Positions 1 through 10,996 of a stretch of DNA of 40,337 nucleotides are shown here, piece by piece (position 1 is the stretch's first letter; each line of letters begins with the position of its first letter). The DNA is from Betaproteobacteria bacterium (lineage in GTDB: Bacteria > Pseudomonadota > Gammaproteobacteria > Burkholderiales > Ferrovaceae): contig JAGWTQ010000008.1 of assembly GCA_028868905.1 (NCBI GenBank), forward strand, positions 1-40,337, written 5' to 3'. A program made the position numbers and the translations under genes. The notes under the pieces were generated by a model. The model searched no databases. It was given only the letters and a program-made list of their open reading frames with translations, and was not told the origin of the DNA.

Positions 1-16
1 GCCCCTTGGAAAAGCT

Positions 17-550
17 GTGTCTTTCGAAGAACCCCTGAGCAAATCCCAGCGCAAACGCGACATGCAGGCTCTTCAGGACCTGGGTGCCGCACTCTCTGAA
101 CTGAGCTCCGAACGCATTCGTGCGCTGCAGCTTCCCGACGGACTCGAACGCGCCCTGCTGGAAGTAAAAACCTTCAAATCGCATGGTGCCGTGCGGCGCC
201 AGATGCAATACATCGGCAAACTCATGCGCGATGTGGACCCGGCTCCCTTGCAGGCCTACCTGGACCGTCTCCAGGGCCGTTCGCGCGAAGCCGCAGCGCA
301 ACATCACCTGGCCGAACACTGGCGCGATCGCATGATGGAATCCGTGGATGCCGTGGACGAATTCGCCACCCGCTACCAGGAAGCCGATCGCCAGCAACTG
401 CGCCAGCTCGCCCTGGGCGCCCAGCGCGAACGCGAGCTCCAGAAACCCCCGCGACAATTCCGCGCGCTGTTCCGTGCCATCGCGCAAATCCTGGAAGGCG
501 CCGCTGCCGCGGATGCCGACGCCCCCGACACCGAACCCGACGCACCATGA
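17..550 (+). CDS. darP: DarP/YjgA (DUF615) family ribosome-associated protein
   Basis: 177 aa ORF with GTG start; N-terminus 'PLSKSQRKRDMQALQDLGAALSELSSERI' is typical of YjgA/DUF615; 4-bp overlap with the next ORF. Confidence 0.85.
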   Translation: MSFEEPLSKSQRKRDMQALQDLGAALSELSSERIRALQLPDGLERALLEVKTFKSHGAVRRQMQYIGKLMRDVDPAPLQAYLDRLQGRSREAAAQHHLAEHWRDRMMESVDAVDEFATRYQEADRQQLRQLALGAQRERELQKPPRQFRALFRAIAQILEGAAAADADAPDTEPDAP

Positions 551-1110
551 CAGCCCCCTGCGAACCGCTCAAAATCGGCCTTTTGTCCATCAGCGACCGC
601 GCATCCCGCGGCGTTTACGAAGATGCCGGACTGCCCGCCCTCAAGGTTTGGGTGGCCGAGGTGATTCTCAATCCCGTCACGTTCGATGCCCGCCTCATCC
701 CCGACGAGCAGGCGGAAATCGAAGCCCATCTGCGCCAGATGGCCGACGAGGCCGGCTGCAGCCTGATCCTGACCACGGGCGGCACCGGCCCGGCACCGCG
801 CGACGTCACGCCCGAAGCCACGCTGGCCATCGCCGACCGCGTGCTGCCCGGTTTCGGAGAGCAGATGCGCTTCAACAACCTCAAGTACACGCCCACCGCC
901 ATCCTGTCCCGGCAGGAAGCCGTGACACGCAAACAGTCCCTCATCATCAACCTGCCCGGACAGCCCAAGGCGATTCGCGAAACCCTGGATGGCATTTTTG
1001 CCTCGGTCCCGTACTGCGTGGACCTCATCGGCGGCCCCTACATCGAAACGCGTCCGGAACGCATCCAGGCGTTCCGGCCCAAATCCGCACAACGACCTCC
1101 GAGAAACTGA
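547..1110 (+). CDS. mog: Molybdopterin adenylyltransferase (MogA/MoaB family)
   Basis: Motifs 'IGLLSISDRASRGVYEDAGLPAL', 'LILTTGGTGPAPRDVTPEAT', 'INLPGQPKAIRETL'. Confidence 0.9.
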   Translation: MTAPCEPLKIGLLSISDRASRGVYEDAGLPALKVWVAEVILNPVTFDARLIPDEQAEIEAHLRQMADEAGCSLILTTGGTGPAPRDVTPEATLAIADRVLPGFGEQMRFNNLKYTPTAILSRQEAVTRKQSLIINLPGQPKAIRETLDGIFASVPYCVDLIGGPYIETRPERIQAFRPKSAQRPPRN

Positions 1111-1113
1111 ACC

Positions 1114-1782
1114 ATGCCCCTGCTGCCCGCCCTCGAACTGGCCACCAACCACAATCCCACCGCAAGCGTCATCTGGCTGCACGGCCTGGGCGCGGACGGC
1201 TACGATTTCGTTCCGGTCGTGAAGGAATTGCAGATTCCCGACACCCTGTCGCTGCGCTTCGTGTTCCCTCATGCCCCCATGCAGCCCGTGACGGTCAACA
1301 ACGGCATGGTGATGCGCGCCTGGTACGACGTGACCTACGACGGCCTGGAGCGCCGCACGGATGATGCCGGCGTGTTGCGCTCGGCCGCCGCCGTGGAAGC
1401 CCTGGTGGCGCACGAAATCGCTCGCGGCATCCCGGCGCGCCGCATCGTCCTGGCCGGTTTTTCGCAAGGGGGTGCCGTGGCCCTGACGCTGGGCACGCGC
1501 TTCGGAAAACGCCTGGGCGGCATCATGGCCCTGTCCACCTACCTGCCCATGCCGGATGAACTGTCCCAGGCCGTCAGTCCGGAAAACCGCGACATTCCGA
1601 TCTTCATGGCGCATGGCCTGCAGGACAACGTGATTCCCCTGCGCATGGCCGAAGCGTCCCGCAGCCGCCTGGCCGCGCTGGATTATCCGGTGGAATGGCA
1701 CACCTATCCCATGGCCCACTCGCTTTGCATGGAAGAAGTGGAAGCGATGGCCGCCTGGTTGCGGCAACACCTCGAACCCTGA
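1114..1782 (+). CDS. Alpha/beta-hydrolase, phospholipase/carboxylesterase family
   Basis: 'VIWLHGLGADGYDF', nucleophile elbow 'GFSQGGA', 'AHGLQDNVIPL', C-terminal 'YPMAHSLC'. Confidence 0.9.
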   Translation: MPLLPALELATNHNPTASVIWLHGLGADGYDFVPVVKELQIPDTLSLRFVFPHAPMQPVTVNNGMVMRAWYDVTYDGLERRTDDAGVLRSAAAVEALVAHEIARGIPARRIVLAGFSQGGAVALTLGTRFGKRLGGIMALSTYLPMPDELSQAVSPENRDIPIFMAHGLQDNVIPLRMAEASRSRLAALDYPVEWHTYPMAHSLCMEEVEAMAAWLRQHLEP

Positions 1783-1785
1783 ACT

Positions 1786-3957
1786 TTACTGCCGGTAAGC
1801 GGCTTCGACCCCTGAAATGCCTTGCAGGGCCTTGAGCGCCCGGGCCAGCTGGTCGAGCGAATCGATCTGCACGGTAAAGCGCATGCGGGCCCGATCCCCG
1901 CGCGACTGCGTGTTCACGGCCGTGACATTGATGTGTTCACGGGTAAGCGTTTCCGAAATGTCACGCAGCAGGCCTTTGCGATCCACCGCATCCACGGCCA
2001 GATCCACGCTGAAGACACCATGGGTGGTCTTGCCCCAGGAGGCGGGGATCATGCGCTGCCACTGGTTGGTGGTGAGCGCGGCCAGGCTGCGGCAATTGGT
2101 GCGATGGATGCTCACCCCCCGTCCGCGCGTGACGAACCCCACGATCGGTTCCGGCGGGACCGGCTTGCAGCATTTGGCCATGAAGGTGGCGATGTTGGTC
2201 ACGCCCAGCACCAGGATGCCCTCCCCGCCCGTCTCGTGAGCCGGGCGGACTGCCGGGGGCGTTTCGGTTTCGGCAGACTGCGCCAGGGGATCGAGCAGCA
2301 GTTCGATCTGGCGCTGGGAAATGTCGCCGCGAGCCAGGGCGACCAGGAAGTCTTCCACCCGGGAAAAACCCGAGTGCGCGGCCAGGCGTTCCACGTTGGT
2401 CTGCCCTTTGCCCAGGCGTGCCAGGGTTTTTTCCAGCACGATGCGCCCCTGGGCCATGTCTTCTTCCAGGTGCTGCTGCTTGAACCACTGGCGAACCTTG
2501 GCCAGAGCCCGGGGGCTTTTGAGATAGCCATATTCGGGATTGAGCCAGTCGCGGCTGGGCCCTCCCTGGCGCACGGTGATGATTTCCACGCGCTGCGCGT
2601 TCTGCAACGGCTGGTTGAGCGGCACAATGGCGCCATCCACTTTTGCGCCACGACAGCGATGCCCCAGGTCGGTGTGCACGTGATAGGCGAAATCCACCGG
2701 AGTTGCGCCCAACGGCAAGTCGATGACGCGCCCCTGGGGCGTGAATACGTAAATCACATCGTCCACGGGTACAGGAACGGCACCGGGCGTTGCGGCATGA
2801 GCCACTTCCTTTTGCCATTCGAGCATCTGGCGCAGCCAGGCCACGCGCTCGTCGAAACGCCGGTCGGTGCGCGCCCCGCCTTCCTTGTAACGCCAATGCG
2901 AGGCAATCCCCAGTTCCGAGTCCCGATGCATTTCACGGGTGCGGATCTGGATTTCCACTGCCTTTCCTTCCGGCCCGATCACCGCCGTGTGCAGCGACCG
3001 GTAGTTGTTGCCTTTCGGGCGCGCGATGTAGTCGTCAAACTCCCCGGACACCGGGCTCCACAGGTTGTGCACGATGCCCAGCACGGCATAGCAGTCACGC
3101 ACGTCATCCACGATGACCCGCACCGCCCGGACATCATAGAGCCCTTCGAAATCCAGGTTTTTGCTGCGCATTTTTTTGACGATGCTGTAGATGTGCTTGG
3201 GCCTGCCCTGCACCTGCCCCGCGATGCCGTTGGCGGCAAGCTGCTGTTCAAGCATCCGGATCAGCCCCTCGATGTAGCGTTCGCGATCCACCAGCCGCTC
3301 GTCCAGGCGTTTGGCGATCGCCTTGTAGGTGTCGGGCTCGATGATGCGAAACGAAAGGTCTTCCAGTTCCCACTTGAGATGCCAGACGCCCAGCCGGTTG
3401 GCCAGAGGCGCATAGAGATCCATGGTCTGGTGGGCCACCGCCAGCTGCTCCGCCGGATCGCGCTGTGAGATGACGCGCATGAGCCATACCCGTTCCGCCA
3501 GGGCCACGATCACCACCCGGATGTCCTGGGCCATGGCCAGCAGCAGCTTGCGCACCCCTTCCATGCGCTGCGCGTCCCGTGCCAGGCGGGAACCACTGGG
3601 CAGGATGGAAGGTAGCGTGACATCGATGCGGTGCATGTCACGGGCAATGGCAGCCACGTCCGGATCGAACGTTTGCGCCAGGTCCATGCACTCCAGCTGC
3701 TCCCAGGACAGCGCCCGCAACAGCGCCACCACGATGCAGGCCGGATGGGCTTCCAGATCGCTCAACAGCCGCGCCGTGGTGAGCCCCCGCTGCAAGGCTT
3801 CCGCTTCGGCGTCCGTGCCGCCTTCGCGCTCGGTCACGCGCGCGAAGGCCTGCTCGATGAGTGCGGCGTCCGGCTGGAGATAGCGTTCGTTGAGGCCGAG
3901 TCCGGCCAACCCGTGATCGGCATCAAACGCGTCGGAGTGGGAAGTACGGGAAACCAT
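1786..3957 (-). CDS. relA: GTP pyrophosphokinase RelA-type (p)ppGpp synthetase
   Basis: 723 aa; synthetase region with ExDD signature 'EFDDYIARPKGNNYRSLHTAVIGPEGKAVEIQIRT', TGS region, C-terminal 'AKCCKPVPPEPIVGFVTRGRGVSIHRTNC' and ACT region; N-terminal hydrolase HD motif not retained ('ALLRAL'). Confidence 0.93.
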   Translation of the reverse strand: MVSRTSHSDAFDADHGLAGLGLNERYLQPDAALIEQAFARVTEREGGTDAEAEALQRGLTTARLLSDLEAHPACIVVALLRALSWEQLECMDLAQTFDPDVAAIARDMHRIDVTLPSILPSGSRLARDAQRMEGVRKLLLAMAQDIRVVIVALAERVWLMRVISQRDPAEQLAVAHQTMDLYAPLANRLGVWHLKWELEDLSFRIIEPDTYKAIAKRLDERLVDRERYIEGLIRMLEQQLAANGIAGQVQGRPKHIYSIVKKMRSKNLDFEGLYDVRAVRVIVDDVRDCYAVLGIVHNLWSPVSGEFDDYIARPKGNNYRSLHTAVIGPEGKAVEIQIRTREMHRDSELGIASHWRYKEGGARTDRRFDERVAWLRQMLEWQKEVAHAATPGAVPVPVDDVIYVFTPQGRVIDLPLGATPVDFAYHVHTDLGHRCRGAKVDGAIVPLNQPLQNAQRVEIITVRQGGPSRDWLNPEYGYLKSPRALAKVRQWFKQQHLEEDMAQGRIVLEKTLARLGKGQTNVERLAAHSGFSRVEDFLVALARGDISQRQIELLLDPLAQSAETETPPAVRPAHETGGEGILVLGVTNIATFMAKCCKPVPPEPIVGFVTRGRGVSIHRTNCRSLAALTTNQWQRMIPASWGKTTHGVFSVDLAVDAVDRKGLLRDISETLTREHINVTAVNTQSRGDRARMRFTVQIDSLDQLARALKALQGISGVEAAYRQ

Positions 3958-4015
3958 GGAAGTTCCTCTGTCGGCCGATGCAAAGTATAACCGAAGGCCC
4001 TGTTCCCTTTCCCGC

Positions 4016-6343
4016 TCACTCCGCAGAGGGCGCTTCCCAGTAGTGGGGAAACCGCCCCCGGGCTGTTGACAGCGACAGGCGACGGTTTTCCACGGCGACG
4101 GTTACGGCCCCCGTCTGGTCGGTCCGCAGCGAAGCAATCCGGCGTTCGTCGTAACGGGCCACCACATCCGGTTTCGGATGTCCGAAATGGTTGCGGTATC
4201 CGACGGTAAAAATGGCCCAGCGCGGCGCCACCGCATCCAGGAATGCCGCCGTGGAAGACGTCCGGCTGCCGTGATGAGGCGCGACCAGCAGATCGGCGGC
4301 CAGCCCTTCGGGGTCCCGTGCCAGCAATTCGCGCTCGCTCAGCGCTTCGATGTCGGCCGGCAACAGCAGTCGCCAGCCTTCGGCCATGACGCGCAGCACG
4401 CAGCCCCGGTCGTTGGTCTTGCGCTGGCCGTCCCACACGTCGGGCGCCAGGGGGTGCAACAGGTCGAAGCGCACGCCATCCCATTCCCATTGCTGTCCGG
4501 CGACGCACGGCAGTGTCCGCGGCGCCTGCGCCAGCAGGGGATGGCCAGGCTCGAGCGAGGACAGCAGCCAGCCCACCGGAACCGCTTTCAGCAGCGATGC
4601 GGCACCGCCGCTGTGATCGGTGTCGCGATGGCTGATGATCAGGCCGTCCAGGCGGTTGAGTCCCATGGCGCGCAAGGCCGGCAGCACCACGCGCGAACCA
4701 CCGTCGCTTTCCGCGCTGTAACGGGGGCCGGCATCGTACACCAGGGCGTGCTGCCGGGTGCGGATCACGATGGAGAGTCCCTGGCCCACGTCCAGGACGT
4801 CCATCCACAATCCCCCCGCCTCCGGCCGGGGCGCCGGGGCCAGCAGCAGGGTCCCCAATGCCAGGGCGCCGGCTCTTCGCCCCGGCAGGCCGGCGGGCGC
4901 CAGCAAAAAGGCAAGCCCCAGCACGCCTGTGGCAAAAACGGCCGGTTCCGGCGTGGGTGCCGACCACACCGCCATCGGCCACTGTCCTGTCCAGGCCAGC
5001 CCCCAGGCCACTCCCGCAAACAGCCCATGCGCCGCTTGCAGGAGAACTCCCAGTCCGGGCACGACCCCCAGCAGGGCCAAAGGCACGACCCCCAGGCTGA
5101 CGGCAGGGATCGCAAAGGCATTGGCCAGGGGCGAAACCAGCGACACCTGCCCGAACAGCAACAGCAGCAGCGGCACCATGGCCCAGGTGGCCGACCATTG
5201 GGTTCGCAGGGCTGCGCGCCACGCGCTGCGGTGCCCTACGGCATAGGCATCGGCATACATGAGCGCCCCCACGGCTCCGAAAGAAAGCCAGAACCCCACG
5301 GCCAGGGGGGCCCAGGGATCCACCAGAACCGCCGTTGCAAGGGCAAAAACCAGCACCAGCGAAGCGGGGGCGCCCAACTGGCGGAAACGGGCAAAGGTCA
5401 CCACGCCCATCATGTACAGGGTGCGCTGGGTCGGCACCGAAAACCCGGCAAGCAGTGCGTAGAGGGCGGCAGCGGCAAAACCGGCCATCCAGCGGACGCG
5501 CAACGAGGGCCAGAACCATCCGGCCAAGCGGGCCACCAGCCCGGCCAGCAACGTGATGTGCAAACCCGAAATGCTGATGAGATGGCCAACCCCGGTGTTC
5601 CAGAAGAGCTGCCAGTCTTCGCTGCGGATGAGGGACTGGTCGCCCACCACCAGGGCCACGACAACCCCGGACCAGCGGGCGGCACCAAGGCGCGACAGGA
5701 TTCGGGCACGCACGCGGTCGCGCGCGGTTTCCACCAGCAGGCGCGGCACGTTTTCCCAGGCCTCGTCGTGCGCGGCCAGCAGCCGGTTGTCCTGGCTGGC
5801 CTTGACGCTGCCCGTGGCGCGAATCCCTTGCGACAGGGCCCAGGCTTCAAAATCGAATCCTCCCGGATTGACCAGGCCGTGGGGACGTTTGAGACGGCAA
5901 TGCAGGCGCCAGCGCTGGCCGGGGTGCAGTTCCGGCACGTGTCCGTCCATGCCCTCGGCAAACCACGCAAGGGACAGGGTGCGCGGCACCTTGGCCGGGC
6001 TGTCGTCCCGCCGGAACAGGAAACGCTGTCCACCAGGCACCGATTCCGGCAATGAAATCACCGTTCCAGCCAATGCCAGATCACGCCCTTCCAGGACAGG
6101 CTCCAAAGTTTCCGCCATGCGCAGCTGGGCGCGGCCGTCGGCATAGACCAGCCCGACCAGCAAGGCCATCGACGCCAGCAGCACACGGCGCAGACCGCCA
6201 GCGGGATCCCGGTGACGCAGCACCCGGGTGCCCGCCAGCGCGGCCAGAGCCACGGCAGCCAGCCCGACAGGGAAAGGAAACAGCCGGGGACTGCACTGCA
6301 GGAGAAGGATGCCGGCCAAAAAACCGGCGAGGGACAGTCGCAC
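4016..6343 (-). CDS. comEC: ComEC/Rec2 family DNA-uptake channel protein
   Basis: 775 aa with competence domain 'GVGHLISISGLHITLLAGLVARL' and C-terminal metallo-beta-lactamase-like 'ISHRDTDHSGGAASLL', 'LLVAPHHGSRTSST'. Confidence 0.92.
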   Translation of the reverse strand: MRLSLAGFLAGILLLQCSPRLFPFPVGLAAVALAALAGTRVLRHRDPAGGLRRVLLASMALLVGLVYADGRAQLRMAETLEPVLEGRDLALAGTVISLPESVPGGQRFLFRRDDSPAKVPRTLSLAWFAEGMDGHVPELHPGQRWRLHCRLKRPHGLVNPGGFDFEAWALSQGIRATGSVKASQDNRLLAAHDEAWENVPRLLVETARDRVRARILSRLGAARWSGVVVALVVGDQSLIRSEDWQLFWNTGVGHLISISGLHITLLAGLVARLAGWFWPSLRVRWMAGFAAAALYALLAGFSVPTQRTLYMMGVVTFARFRQLGAPASLVLVFALATAVLVDPWAPLAVGFWLSFGAVGALMYADAYAVGHRSAWRAALRTQWSATWAMVPLLLLLFGQVSLVSPLANAFAIPAVSLGVVPLALLGVVPGLGVLLQAAHGLFAGVAWGLAWTGQWPMAVWSAPTPEPAVFATGVLGLAFLLAPAGLPGRRAGALALGTLLLAPAPRPEAGGLWMDVLDVGQGLSIVIRTRQHALVYDAGPRYSAESDGGSRVVLPALRAMGLNRLDGLIISHRDTDHSGGAASLLKAVPVGWLLSSLEPGHPLLAQAPRTLPCVAGQQWEWDGVRFDLLHPLAPDVWDGQRKTNDRGCVLRVMAEGWRLLLPADIEALSERELLARDPEGLAADLLVAPHHGSRTSSTAAFLDAVAPRWAIFTVGYRNHFGHPKPDVVARYDERRIASLRTDQTGAVTVAVENRRLSLSTARGRFPHYWEAPSAE

Positions 6344-6408
6344 CCACTCAAGGGTGCGGCAAAGAAAGCGTCAGAAGGGGGCGGAAAAGCGCAACGGTCC
6401 GCCCGTCG

Positions 6409-7092
6409 TCAACGCGACTCCAGTACTCCGTCCACGAGCTGGTAACGGGTATCCGCGCGGGCCGCGAGTTGCAGGTCATGGGTGACCATCACGAGACCGG
6501 CCCCTGTCTCGCGATTGAGGCGCACCATGAGGTCGAACACCTGCTCGGCCGTGTGGCGGTCGAGATTGCCCGTCGGCTCGTCTGCCAGCACCAGGCTGGG
6601 GCGCGTCACCAGGGCGCGGGCCACGGCCGCGCGCTGGCGCTCGCCACCGGACAATTCGGCCGGACGGTGCTGCACCCGGTGCCCCAGGCCGACCGCCTCC
6701 AGCACGGAAGCGGCCGCAGCCTGCGCTTCGGGTTCCGGCACACGCCCGATGCGCAACGGCATGGCCACGTTTTCCAGGGCGGAAAACTCGGGCAGGAGAT
6801 GATGGAACTGGTACACGAATCCCAGATGGTGGTTGCGCAGCCATCCCACTTTCTTTTCAGGCAGCCTGGCCAGGTCTTCGCCATGCAGCAGCACCTGGCC
6901 GGCACTGGGACGGTCCAGTCCGCCCAGCAGGTGCAGGAGCGTGCTTTTGCCGCTGCCCGAGCTGCCCACGATCGCCACGTGCTCGCCCCGATGCACTGCC
7001 AGATCAACACCGCACAATACCTGGACTTCGCGGTCTCCCTGCCGGAAGGTTTTCGCAAGCCCCTGACACTGCAGGATGGGTGCGTCACTCAT
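6409..7092 (-). CDS. lolD: Lipoprotein-releasing system ATP-binding protein LolD
   Basis: Walker A 'GSSGSGKST', signature '[15 protein letters not shown]', Walker B '[12 protein letters not shown]'; overlaps lolC/E. Confidence 0.93.
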   Translation of the reverse strand: MSDAPILQCQGLAKTFRQGDREVQVLCGVDLAVHRGEHVAIVGSSGSGKSTLLHLLGGLDRPSAGQVLLHGEDLARLPEKKVGWLRNHHLGFVYQFHHLLPEFSALENVAMPLRIGRVPEPEAQAAAASVLEAVGLGHRVQHRPAELSGGERQRAAVARALVTRPSLVLADEPTGNLDRHTAEQVFDLMVRLNRETGAGLVMVTHDLQLAARADTRYQLVDGVLESR

Positions 7093-8329
7093 AGCGCAAG
7101 GCCTCCGCAGGCTGGATGCGGGCAGCCCGGTAACTGGGATAGAGCGTCGCCAGCAGCGTCAACACCAGCGAGGTCACCGTGATGGCGATCACGTCACCCC
7201 ATTCCAGCTGGGACGGCAGTTCGGAAATGAAATACACCTGGGGCGACAGGAAATGAACACCGAAGGTGCTCTCGATGAACGGCACGATGATGTGGATGTT
7301 CAGGGCCGTCACCACCCCCAGCGCCACGCCGAAGACGGTGCCGATGGCGCCGATGAGCGCCCCCTGGATCACGAATATCTGCATGATGCTGCCCGGAGCC
7401 GCACCCAGGGTGCGCAGGATGGCAATGTCCGCCTGCTTGTCGGTCACGGCCATCACGAGCGTGGACACGATGTTGAAAGCGGCAACTGCCACGATCAGCA
7501 GCAGGATGATGAACATCACGTTTTTCTCGATTGCCACGGCCCGGAACAGGTTGGCATGTTCGCGTGTCCAGTCGCTGATCCAGGCGTCAATAGGCAGGGA
7601 AGTAGCCAGTTCATGCGCCACCCGCGGCGCGTCCATCAGGTCCTTGAGCTTGAGGCGCACGCCGGTGACGCGATCGCCCAGCCGAAACAGCACCTGGGCA
7701 TCGTTCATGTGAATCAGGGCGAGCCCGCTGTCGTATTCATACATGCCCACCTGGAAAATGCCCACCACCGTAAACTGCTTGAGGCGCGGCAGCATTCCAG
7801 CAGGCGTGATCTGTCCTTGCGGCGTGATCACCACCACGCGGTCGCCCACGCCGGCATGCAATGCCTGGGCCAGGTCGTATCCCAGCACAATGCCGAAAGC
7901 CCCCTGCCGCAGATCTTCCAGGCGTCCGGATTTCATGTGGCTGCCGATATCCGCCACCTTCGCCTCTTCGGTCGGCAGGATGCCACGTACCAGGGCGCCC
8001 TGCACATGATCGTCGAAAGACAGCATGGCCTGCCCCATCACATACGGCGCGGCGCCAACCACTTCCCGGTTGCGCGACACTTCCGCGGCCACGGCCGGCC
8101 AGTTGGCGAGTGGCTGGTCCGTGCCGAACACCTGCACGTGGGAGGCCACCCCCAGGATGCGTTCGCGCATTTCCTTCTGGAAACCGTTCATCACCGACAG
8201 CACGATGATGAGCGCCGCAACGCCCAGGCCGATACCCGCCATGGAAATGAGGGAAATGAAGGAAATGAAATGGTTGCGGCGCTTGGCGCGGGTATAGCGC
8301 AAGCCGACCGTGATTTCGAAGCGGGCCAT
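7085..8329 (-). CDS. lolC: Lipoprotein-releasing system transmembrane protein LolC/LolE
   Basis: '[47 protein letters not shown]' N-terminus typical of LolC/E; adjacent lolD. Confidence 0.92.
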   Translation of the reverse strand: MARFEITVGLRYTRAKRRNHFISFISLISMAGIGLGVAALIIVLSVMNGFQKEMRERILGVASHVQVFGTDQPLANWPAVAAEVSRNREVVGAAPYVMGQAMLSFDDHVQGALVRGILPTEEAKVADIGSHMKSGRLEDLRQGAFGIVLGYDLAQALHAGVGDRVVVITPQGQITPAGMLPRLKQFTVVGIFQVGMYEYDSGLALIHMNDAQVLFRLGDRVTGVRLKLKDLMDAPRVAHELATSLPIDAWISDWTREHANLFRAVAIEKNVMFIILLLIVAVAAFNIVSTLVMAVTDKQADIAILRTLGAAPGSIMQIFVIQGALIGAIGTVFGVALGVVTALNIHIIVPFIESTFGVHFLSPQVYFISELPSQLEWGDVIAITVTSLVLTLLATLYPSYRAARIQPAEALRYE

Positions 8330-8350
8330 GGAAAGTGACGCCCTGTCCGT

Positions 8351-9832
8351 CTATTCGCGACGCAACTGGGGAAACAGGATGACGTCGCGAATGCTGGGGC
8401 TGTCGGTCAGCAGCATCACCAGCCGGTCGATGCCGATCCCTTCCCCCGCCGTGGGCGGCAAGCCGTGTTCCAGGGCACGCACGTAATCCGCGTCGTAATG
8501 CATGGCTTCCTGGTCTCCCGCCTCCTTCTGGCGCACCTGCTCGCGAAAACGTTCGGCCTGGTCTTCGGCATCGTTCAACTCGGAAAAACCGTTGGCAATT
8601 TCGCGTCCGGTAATGAACAGCTCGAAGCGCTCGGTGATTTCGGGGCGGGCATCGCTGCGCCGTGCCAGGGGAGACACTTCGGCCGGGTAGTCGATGATGA
8701 AGGTGGGATCGAACAACTGGCTTTCCGTGGTTTCCTCGAACAAGAGCAACTGCAAGCCGCCCAGCCCTTCGTTCGGACGGATGTTGCCTCCCAGGCGGGT
8801 AACCTCCTGGCGCAGGAAGGCCACGTCGGCAAGCTGTGCTTCCGTATACTGCGGCTGGTAGCGGCGAATGGCTTGTGCGATGGTGAGCCGCGCAAACGGC
8901 TTGCTGAAATCCAGCTCGCGCCCGCCGTAGGAAAACCGGGTCGTGCCCAGCACGGACTGGGCCACGAAACGGAACAGGTCTTCGGTGAGTTGCATCAGGT
9001 ACCGGTAGTCGCGGTAGGCCTCGTAGAACTCGATCATGGTGAATTCAGGGTTGTGCCGGGTGGAAATCCCTTCGTTGCGGAAGTTCCGGTTGATTTCGAA
9101 CACCCGCTCCATGCCGCCCACCACAAGGCGCTTGAGGTACAGTTCGGGCGCGATGCGCAGGTACAGTTCCATGTCGAGCGCATTGTGGTGCGTGACAAAC
9201 GGCTTGGCCGCCGCACCGCCCGGAATGGGGTGCATCATGGGTGTTTCCACTTCCAGGTAGCCGCGCTCCACCAGGAACTCGCGCACTTTCTGCACGATGC
9301 GGCTGCGCGCCATGAACACCTGGCGCGATTCCTCGCTGGTGATCAGGTCAAGGTAGCGCTGGCGGTACTTTTGCTCCTGGTCGGCCAGGCCGTGAAATTT
9401 TTCAGGCAGGGGACGGATCGCCTTCACCAGCAAACGCACGGCAGTGACTTGCACCGACAATTCGCCGGTGCGTGTCTTGAACAGGATGCCGGTGGCCCCC
9501 AGGATGTCGCCCAGGTCCCAGTGCTTGAAAGCGTCGTAAGCCGCTTCGCCCACCGCATCGCGCTGCACGTACAGCTGTATGCGGCCGGATCCGTCCTGCA
9601 GCGTGGCAAAACTTGCCTTGCCCATCAGGCGCTTGAGCATCATGCGCCCGGCCACGTTCACCTCGACTGGCTGGGCTTCGAGCGCTGCAGCGTCGCTCGC
9701 ATCGAATTCGGCATGCAGGGGTCCGGCCTCGTGCGTGCGCTGAAAATCATTGGGGAACGGGGTCCCCGCAGCGCGGATCGAAGCCAGCTTGGCCCGCCGT
9801 TCTTCAATGATCTGGTTGCTGTCGTCCGACAT
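8351..9832 (-). CDS. lysS: Lysyl-tRNA synthetase, class II
   Basis: '[25 protein letters not shown]', '[23 protein letters not shown]', '[29 protein letters not shown]'. Confidence 0.97.
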   Translation of the reverse strand: MSDDSNQIIEERRAKLASIRAAGTPFPNDFQRTHEAGPLHAEFDASDAAALEAQPVEVNVAGRMMLKRLMGKASFATLQDGSGRIQLYVQRDAVGEAAYDAFKHWDLGDILGATGILFKTRTGELSVQVTAVRLLVKAIRPLPEKFHGLADQEQKYRQRYLDLITSEESRQVFMARSRIVQKVREFLVERGYLEVETPMMHPIPGGAAAKPFVTHHNALDMELYLRIAPELYLKRLVVGGMERVFEINRNFRNEGISTRHNPEFTMIEFYEAYRDYRYLMQLTEDLFRFVAQSVLGTTRFSYGGRELDFSKPFARLTIAQAIRRYQPQYTEAQLADVAFLRQEVTRLGGNIRPNEGLGGLQLLLFEETTESQLFDPTFIIDYPAEVSPLARRSDARPEITERFELFITGREIANGFSELNDAEDQAERFREQVRQKEAGDQEAMHYDADYVRALEHGLPPTAGEGIGIDRLVMLLTDSPSIRDVILFPQLRRE

Positions 9833-9856
9833 GATGGTCTCTCTGATGGTTGCTTG

Positions 9857-10964
9857 CTACTGGATACCCTGTTTCAGGCTGGCTTCGATGAAGCCGTCGA
9901 GATCGCCGTCCAGAACGGACTGGGTATTCCCCACTTCCACATTGGTGCGCAAATCCTTGATGCGGGACTGGTCAAGCACGTAGGAGCGGATCTGGTGCCC
10001 CCAGCCGATATCGGTTTTGCTGTCTTCCATGGCCTGTTTTTCGGCATTGCGCTTGCGCAATTCCGCTTCATACAGGCGCGATTTCAGCATGGCCATGGCT
10101 TCGGCCCGATTGCGATGCTGCGAACGGTCGTTCTGGCACTGCACCACGATGCCCGACGGCAAGTGGGTAATGCGCACGGCGGAGTCGGTCTTGTTGATGT
10201 GCTGCCCTCCGGCACCCGACGCCCGGAAAGTATCGATGCGCAAGTCGGCCGGGTTGATTTCCACTTCGATCGATTCATCCACTTCGGGATAGACAAACAC
10301 GGAAGCAAAAGACGTGTGGCGCCGGTTTCCCGAATCGAAGGGGGACTTCCGGACCAGCCGGTGAATGCCGGTTTCGGTGCGCAGATAACCGTAGGCATAG
10401 GAGCCGCTGATCTTGAGCGAAGCGCTTTTGATGCCGGCCACTTCTCCCGGGGATTCTTCCAGGACTTCCACGCTGAACGCCTTGCGTTCGCAATAGCGCA
10501 CGTACATGCGCAACAGCATGGAGGCCCAGTCCTGGGCTTCGGTTCCTCCCGAGCCGGACTGGATATCGACGAAACAGTTGGCCGGATCCAGGGGATTGGA
10601 AAACATCCGCTGGAATTCCATGGCAGCCACCAGCTTCTCTGTACCTTGCAGGTCTACTCCCACCGCCTGCAGGGACTCGTCATCCTGTTCTGCACGCGCA
10701 AGCTCGAACAGCTCGCGCGCGTCCTTCAGGCCGCGGGTTGCCGAGTCGATGGAGTGGACGGTTTCCTCGAGCGCCTTGCGTTCGCGCCCGAGTTCCTGGC
10801 TTTTCTTGCTGTCTTCCCAGGTGGAAGGATCTTCGGCGAGCCTGACGACTTCCTTCAGACGTTCGACTTTGGCATCGAAGTCAAAGATACCTCCGCAAGG
10901 CCTGGATACGCTCGTCCAGGTCCTGGGTCAGGTGTTCGATCGCATTGAGTTGTTCTGCTTCCAT
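9857..10964 (-). CDS. prfB: Peptide chain release factor 2, with +1 programmed frameshift
   Basis: Long frame 9857-10663+ has '[21 protein letters not shown]' and '[28 protein letters not shown]'; short upstream frame from ATG 10964 encodes [27 protein letters not shown] then in-frame TGA (10881-10883) at CGG AGG TAT CTT TGA C. Confidence 0.93.
10881..10894 (-). other. prfB +1 programmed ribosomal frameshift site
   Basis: Minus strand reads GGAGG TAT CTT TGA C: SD-like GGAGG, slippery CTT and TGA stop. Confidence 0.9.
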
Positions 10965-10996
10965 GATTGCCTGTCGCCAATGAGCTAAACCCCACA

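Noticed and set aside
1780-1788. 3-bp gap between convergent esterase and relA stop codons
   Set aside because: Tight convergence is common in compact genomes and no hairpin is visible; not informative
3834-5519. 561-aa minus-strand ORF overlapping comEC in another frame; also 4178-6055 plus strand
   Set aside because: comEC is clearly the coding frame; others are Arg/Gly/Pro-rich out-of-frame products
8216-8264. Short GGAAATGA-like tandem repetition (gaaatgagggaaatgaaggaaatgaaatgg) near the lolC/E start
   Set aside because: Encodes the conserved ISFISLISM segment of LolC/E, so it is explained by the protein sequence
8465-10948. 827-aa plus-strand ORF opposite lysS and prfB
   Set aside because: Shadow ORF in GC-rich DNA; antisense to two strongly conserved genes, with odd His/Gln/Gly/Arg-rich composition and no recognisable domain
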